This document shows positions 60,544 through 64,000 of a stretch of 64,000 nucleotides of DNA, piece after piece. Numbering within the stretch: the first letter of the stretch is position 1; every line of letters starts with the position of its first letter. The DNA comes from Temnopleurus reevesii. Its lineage: Eukaryota > Echinodermata > Echinoidea > Temnopleuroida > Temnopleuridae. A model generated the notes under the pieces. It did no database searches. It had not been told where the DNA came from and saw only the letters and a list, made by a program, of their open reading frames with translations. The stretch is from contig BQKZ01001367.1 in assembly GCA_036244855.1 (NCBI GenBank), positions 57,409 to 121,408 on the forward strand, given 5' to 3'. Made by a program: the position numbers and the translations under genes.

Positions 60544-63117
60544 ACAACATTACGATTAATAGAAAGAACGATAATGAATGAGAATGAAATAGAAAGATTG
60601 GAAAGTGTGGAAAGTATGACATAGAGAGAAGGAGAGAGGGTATAATAGAGGAGAGGAATGGAAATAAAGAAAGGAAGATAAAGAAAAGGAAATTAAATGA
60701 AAGAGAGAGAGAGAAAGAGAGACAGAGTCAGACAGAAAGAAAGTTCAAAGAAGGGAGGGAATTAGGGGAGGTCACAGACAGAGAGAGCCTGGGCTTGGAA
60801 GGTCTCTGTTATAAGGTCAAGGTATAGTGATCTTGAACTCTTCTGAAGATTTTCCGACATCCTCTTTACTTCCTGTTTAGGAACAGCGGAAAGTCTTCCT
60901 TCTTGAGAAAGCGTTCGTTCAAATAAGAAATTAGCAGCTGCAAGCTATTTTGCATTCGCTGAACTCTGGTAATATTGTATAGAATATATTGGATCAATGC
61001 TCAACAATTTCATTAAATTCTATTTTATGTCAAAACTGAAAATGAAAACTCACACTCTTGCCACAAGAGCATACGGATCAGGTGTAAATATTGTATAAAT
61101 GGAAAGGTGCTTTGTCTATATCCAACTGAAATTACATAAATGAATTTCATTCTGTAATTATCGTTTATATCTTAGGAGAAAAGGAACTTGTTTTCGGGTA
61201 CTAATGACAGAGGGAATAATAATTCATGAATGTTGAAAATATTAATAGTCTTCCCATTTATATGATGAGACGATAATTAATAAAGCTTGTTGCCGTCTTG
61301 GTCTAGTTTCAGCTGATTTTAATCTTTCCCCTTCTACAGGAGCCCTACAGGAGCCCTAAATATATATACTAATCCTAAACTGAGTACCCACACTGGATGA
61401 TATGCATTCTCAATATCAAATCTTTAAACGTCGTTCAATTCTTTAAACGTTGTTCAATTCTGTGACAAAAGAGACTAGATCTGAAGATAATCTGAGAAGC
61501 AATCTATCAAGAAGTTATCGCCTGACAATTCTGACATTGAAGTGAAACCTTCACACCCCATTACGTTACATACTGAGGGGCCATTTCCTATTCTTGTCAT
61601 GGGATGCTTGGTTCAGTGTCCTACACAAGTGAGATGTAATTGATTAAAAGTCAAACACTTTGATTCATGTTGAGTCATTTACCATTACTTATGACACTCT
61701 ACATGCATTTATATCAAGTTTTTTGTTTGGAAAATCCAGTGACTTGATTGTTTTTTTAGTTTTAAATGCATTTTCTCATGTGAAGTGATAAAAAGTTGGA
61801 TATTTTAATTCATTTAATGAGGATTGTTGTTATATATTGTCGCTTAGTTTTTTCTTTATAACACATAGCCTTTATCTTGGATTTAATCATGAATTAAACA
61901 TTCATTTAATTACTAGTACCTATATGAACGTCTGTCCGAAGTTGCATATTTATTAAAATTAGATTTGAATTGGAGCTACAAAATTTCTAAGCAAAAAGAT
62001 AAAGTGACAATTTTTTCTTGGCTATCAGAGAGAGTATAAGAATGCATAAAAGGTGATAAAAGAAGTGATAATGTGGAAAGATATAAATCTAGTATATTTG
62101 TTGCCTTTTCTGATAAGATTCAATTCTATGTTTGCTTCTATCGGTCATCTTCGAGCCTATATTTGCTGGAAGTGAGAGTATAGAAACAGGAGGCAAGTTA
62201 TCAACAAATCCATGAATCACAACTCATCAACTTCCCCATACCGTGATCAAGCATAGTCATTGGAGAGTCATTAAATCAAAACCATATTAAAATTTCTTTG
62301 TCAGAAAGTGAAGTTTGCACGCAAGAGATAGTTGAAGAGCAATGCCCTAAACTTTGCAATGTTAAACTTGATCATTTATGTCCCTGCCAATTCTGCAGAT
62401 TAGCAATGCAGAAGAAGCATGTTTTTATTTTTGGCTTAAAAAAATGCAAGTACGTGAAGTCATGCTCTATCTTTAAATGATGTTGTGGCGATGTTTTTCA
62501 CTTTAAATTATTTTGAGTGAGAATGTTGGACTACCTCTAATTCAATTTTCATTATCGTCTTATTACAACTCGATTATCTTTAAGTTTATCATGCATATCT
62601 CTGAAAGAAAAACACCTAACTAAAGGAACTTTCTAGCTCAGATAATTTGAAAAGAAGTATAATGATGTTTATGTTTTTATGATATTAGCAAGTGTCATGT
62701 TATTTGTGTCATCTTTAATTTTGTCTCTCTAGTCTTCTACTGGAATTGTAAGTGTTTTCTTCTATTCTTTTCATTGATTTCACAAGTATTCATTTCAGAG
62801 TTTCTGATTTGCACTTATATCGTTCATTCATTGAGATTACATTTTAATGTTTCAGTTGTTTCATTTTAGAGGCATTTATGGCGATTTCATTTCTCATCCA
62901 TTTTACAACTCTCAATAATCACTTGGATTTATAACATATTCATTAACTAATATATTCCATTAAAAAATTTGGTTGTTTCCCATTCTACACTTTGAATAAT
63001 TTTTAACAAAACACCTAGACATTTTACATTTTGTAGTGTATTTTGCACATCACATTTCACTTTCAAAATATGACTTGATGATTACAACCCATGGAATTCT
63101 TCATTTCATTATATTTT
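60544..63117. repeat. 2.6 kb direct repeat, copy B, starting at N 60543
   Basis: This is the partner of 57950-60542. It starts directly after the N in purine-rich sequence and ends at 63117, after which unique DNA continues (AGTTGAATAAGGCAATCTC). The high-identity part is 61457-63117, with only a few changes such as TATATCGGCTG against TATATTTGTTG. A small local duplication, CTTTAAACGTCGTTCAATT / CTTTAAACGTTGTTCAATT, is present only here, at about 61424-61458. Confidence 0.9.
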
Positions 63118-63791
63118 AGTTGAATAAGGCAATCTCACTCTTCATGGAAGTAGAAAAAATAAGATCTGTTATTATTGCCTACAAATATGTTGAAAGTTTT
63201 TGTATTAAAATGATGATAATTTGTCAAAATTGCAAAACATTTTCTTTATGAAGATTTTTGGGTAATGTTCACTAAGTTGTTACTTTTGCAATTTGATTGT
63301 TGCAGAGATATTGTTTTTTATTTTATCTTTTGTCATTTCATGTCATCATTTATAGTTCATTAAATGACACTTATTCCACAATATATCACTATATTGATTG
63401 TAACAAAATTATTCTAGCACTACAGCTTACATGATGAATGTTTTCATTTGTGCAAATTTTTGCTGATCATGGTTGTGTGGTTTGATGATAGTTTTCCCAA
63501 AGGTCCAGCATTTTTTATGCATTTCACAAAAAAAATCTTCTATGGCTGCACATATGAGAATAAAGGCTGGAAAGCAGTAACTTGACTTACGAACAAAATA
63601 TTTGTGACTTTTCACACATGTTTCACTCACATTCCACCCATTAGTTTGTTTTGATATTTTCCCACCGTGCCGCCTATGTTTTGGTAATTAAGAAATAAAA
63701 TTTGATGAGAACTATATTTTTTGTATTCTTGTATTCTTATTGAATATTAGGCACGGCATATTAATAATTTCTTTTTTATCTCTTTTATCAG

Positions 63792-63949
63792 GAAAAAGTC
63801 AAGAGAGCAAGCGTATGAAGTGGTTCCTGAGGAGAGCATTGTTGCGCCCCATCGGAGGGATACAGACGGGGAGGGGGAGTCTGATGGATCCACGCCAAGG
63901 AGAGGAGGGGAGAGGGGAAGGCTCAATGTTACAGTTGTGCTCAATAAAG
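63792..63949 (+). CDS. Exon 8 seen: charged linker and start of a third PDZ domain
   Basis: It completes the split Arg codon (AG/G) and encodes 52 residues, starting KKSREQAYEVVPEESIVAPH and ending GGERGRLNVTVVLNK plus one base G. The middle is charged and disordered-looking (HRRDTDGEGESDGSTPRRGG). The final LNVTVVLNK looks like strand beta1 of another PDZ, as expected from the family, where further PDZ domains follow; the carboxylate loop would be in the next exon, beyond the window. The acceptor is a T-rich tract ending TTATCAG and the donor is AAG/GTAGGA. Phase 2 in, phase 1 out. Another frame is open across this exon (63740-63985), but only this frame continues exon 7. Confidence 0.93.
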
Positions 63950-64000
63950 GTAGGATTCAATTTACATCAATCAGAATGTGGCTGAATGGAAGGGGTATGA
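63950..64000 (+). other. Start of the next intron
   Basis: The last 51 bases follow the donor GTAGGA and are taken as intron. The gene must continue to the right, because the third PDZ is unfinished and the frame is in phase 1. Confidence 0.8.

Larger units (their letters stand above)
49082..63791 (+). other. Intron, 14.7 kb
   Basis: This is a phase 2 intron. It opens with the exon 7 copies, then a dispersed repeat at 49985-50085. The stretch 50090-57940 is AT-rich with short purine tracts (for example 53485-53502) and no gene I can support. Three loose copies of a GATTCC-AAGTGGGTGAT motif occur at about 56258-56395. The 2.6 kb direct repeat around the N at 60543 fills 57950-63117. The acceptor is TTTTTTATCTCTTTTATCAG. 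Confidence 0.85.

Noticed and set aside
59723..62480. Identical 60-codon Cys-containing frame present twice (59723-59905 and 62298-62480)
   Set aside because: Its conservation is fully explained by the near-identical 1.66 kb repeat around it; UTR-like surroundings and no known family. Not evidence of selection.
63740..63985. Plus-strand 81-codon frame overlapping exon 8
   Set aside because: It is a different frame across the exon and runs through the acceptor and donor. The frame that continues exon 7 gives a charged linker and a PDZ beta1 strand, which fits better.

Overview
This window is animal nuclear DNA, about two-thirds A+T and dominated by introns and repeats. It has no bacterial features and no complete gene. 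It carries eight internal exons of one plus-strand gene of the PDZ-scaffold family that includes pro-interleukin-16 and PDZD2. The exons lie at 3847-3983, 16917-17049, 24245-24528, 38373-38454, 44534-44756, 48220-48293, 48978-49081 and 63792-63949. All have GT/AG borders and join in one open frame of 1195 nt (398 codons plus one base). They encode a complete class I PDZ domain, a Ser/Pro/Gly-rich linker, a second complete PDZ domain very like the first PDZ of pro-IL-16, a Pro/Ser-rich linker, and the first strand of what should be a third PDZ. The start codon, 5' exons and 3' exons are outside the window or not recognised. Gene family, tRNA-derived SINEs with a GCGCTATAT-type tail, several hairpin MITE families and apparently high heterozygosity suggest a marine deuterostome. 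A sea urchin or other echinoderm is my best guess, but the species is not proven.

Layout: 1-3846 is upstream intron with a SINE. 3984-16916 is a 12.9 kb intron that opens with tandem copies of the preceding exon end and holds a flush duplication around the N at 7198, a LINE fragment and a mariner-like MITE. 17050-24244 holds nested foldback MITEs. 24529-38372 holds a 1.4 kb direct repeat at the N at 27456, a large hairpin element at 29743-30014 and a 0.5-0.6 kb tandem repeat. 38455-44533 holds two hairpin elements, a SINE, a 0.3 kb tandem repeat and a GAT microsatellite just before exon 5. 44757-48219 opens with decayed copies of exon 5. 49082-63791 opens with decayed copies of exon 7 and later holds a 2.6 kb direct repeat at the N at 60543.

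Two observations stand out. First, three of the eight exons are followed directly by degenerate tandem copies of their own 3' end plus splice donor, with periods near 143-162 bp, so this gene has repeatedly gained arrays of decoy 5' splice sites. Second, three of the six single-base Ns coincide exactly with the end of the first copy of a long direct repeat. That is what unmerged allelic contig ends look like, so these 'duplications' are probably two haplotypes laid end to end, and differences between them (a LINE fragment, a 48-bp VNTR, short insertions) would be polymorphisms within one animal.
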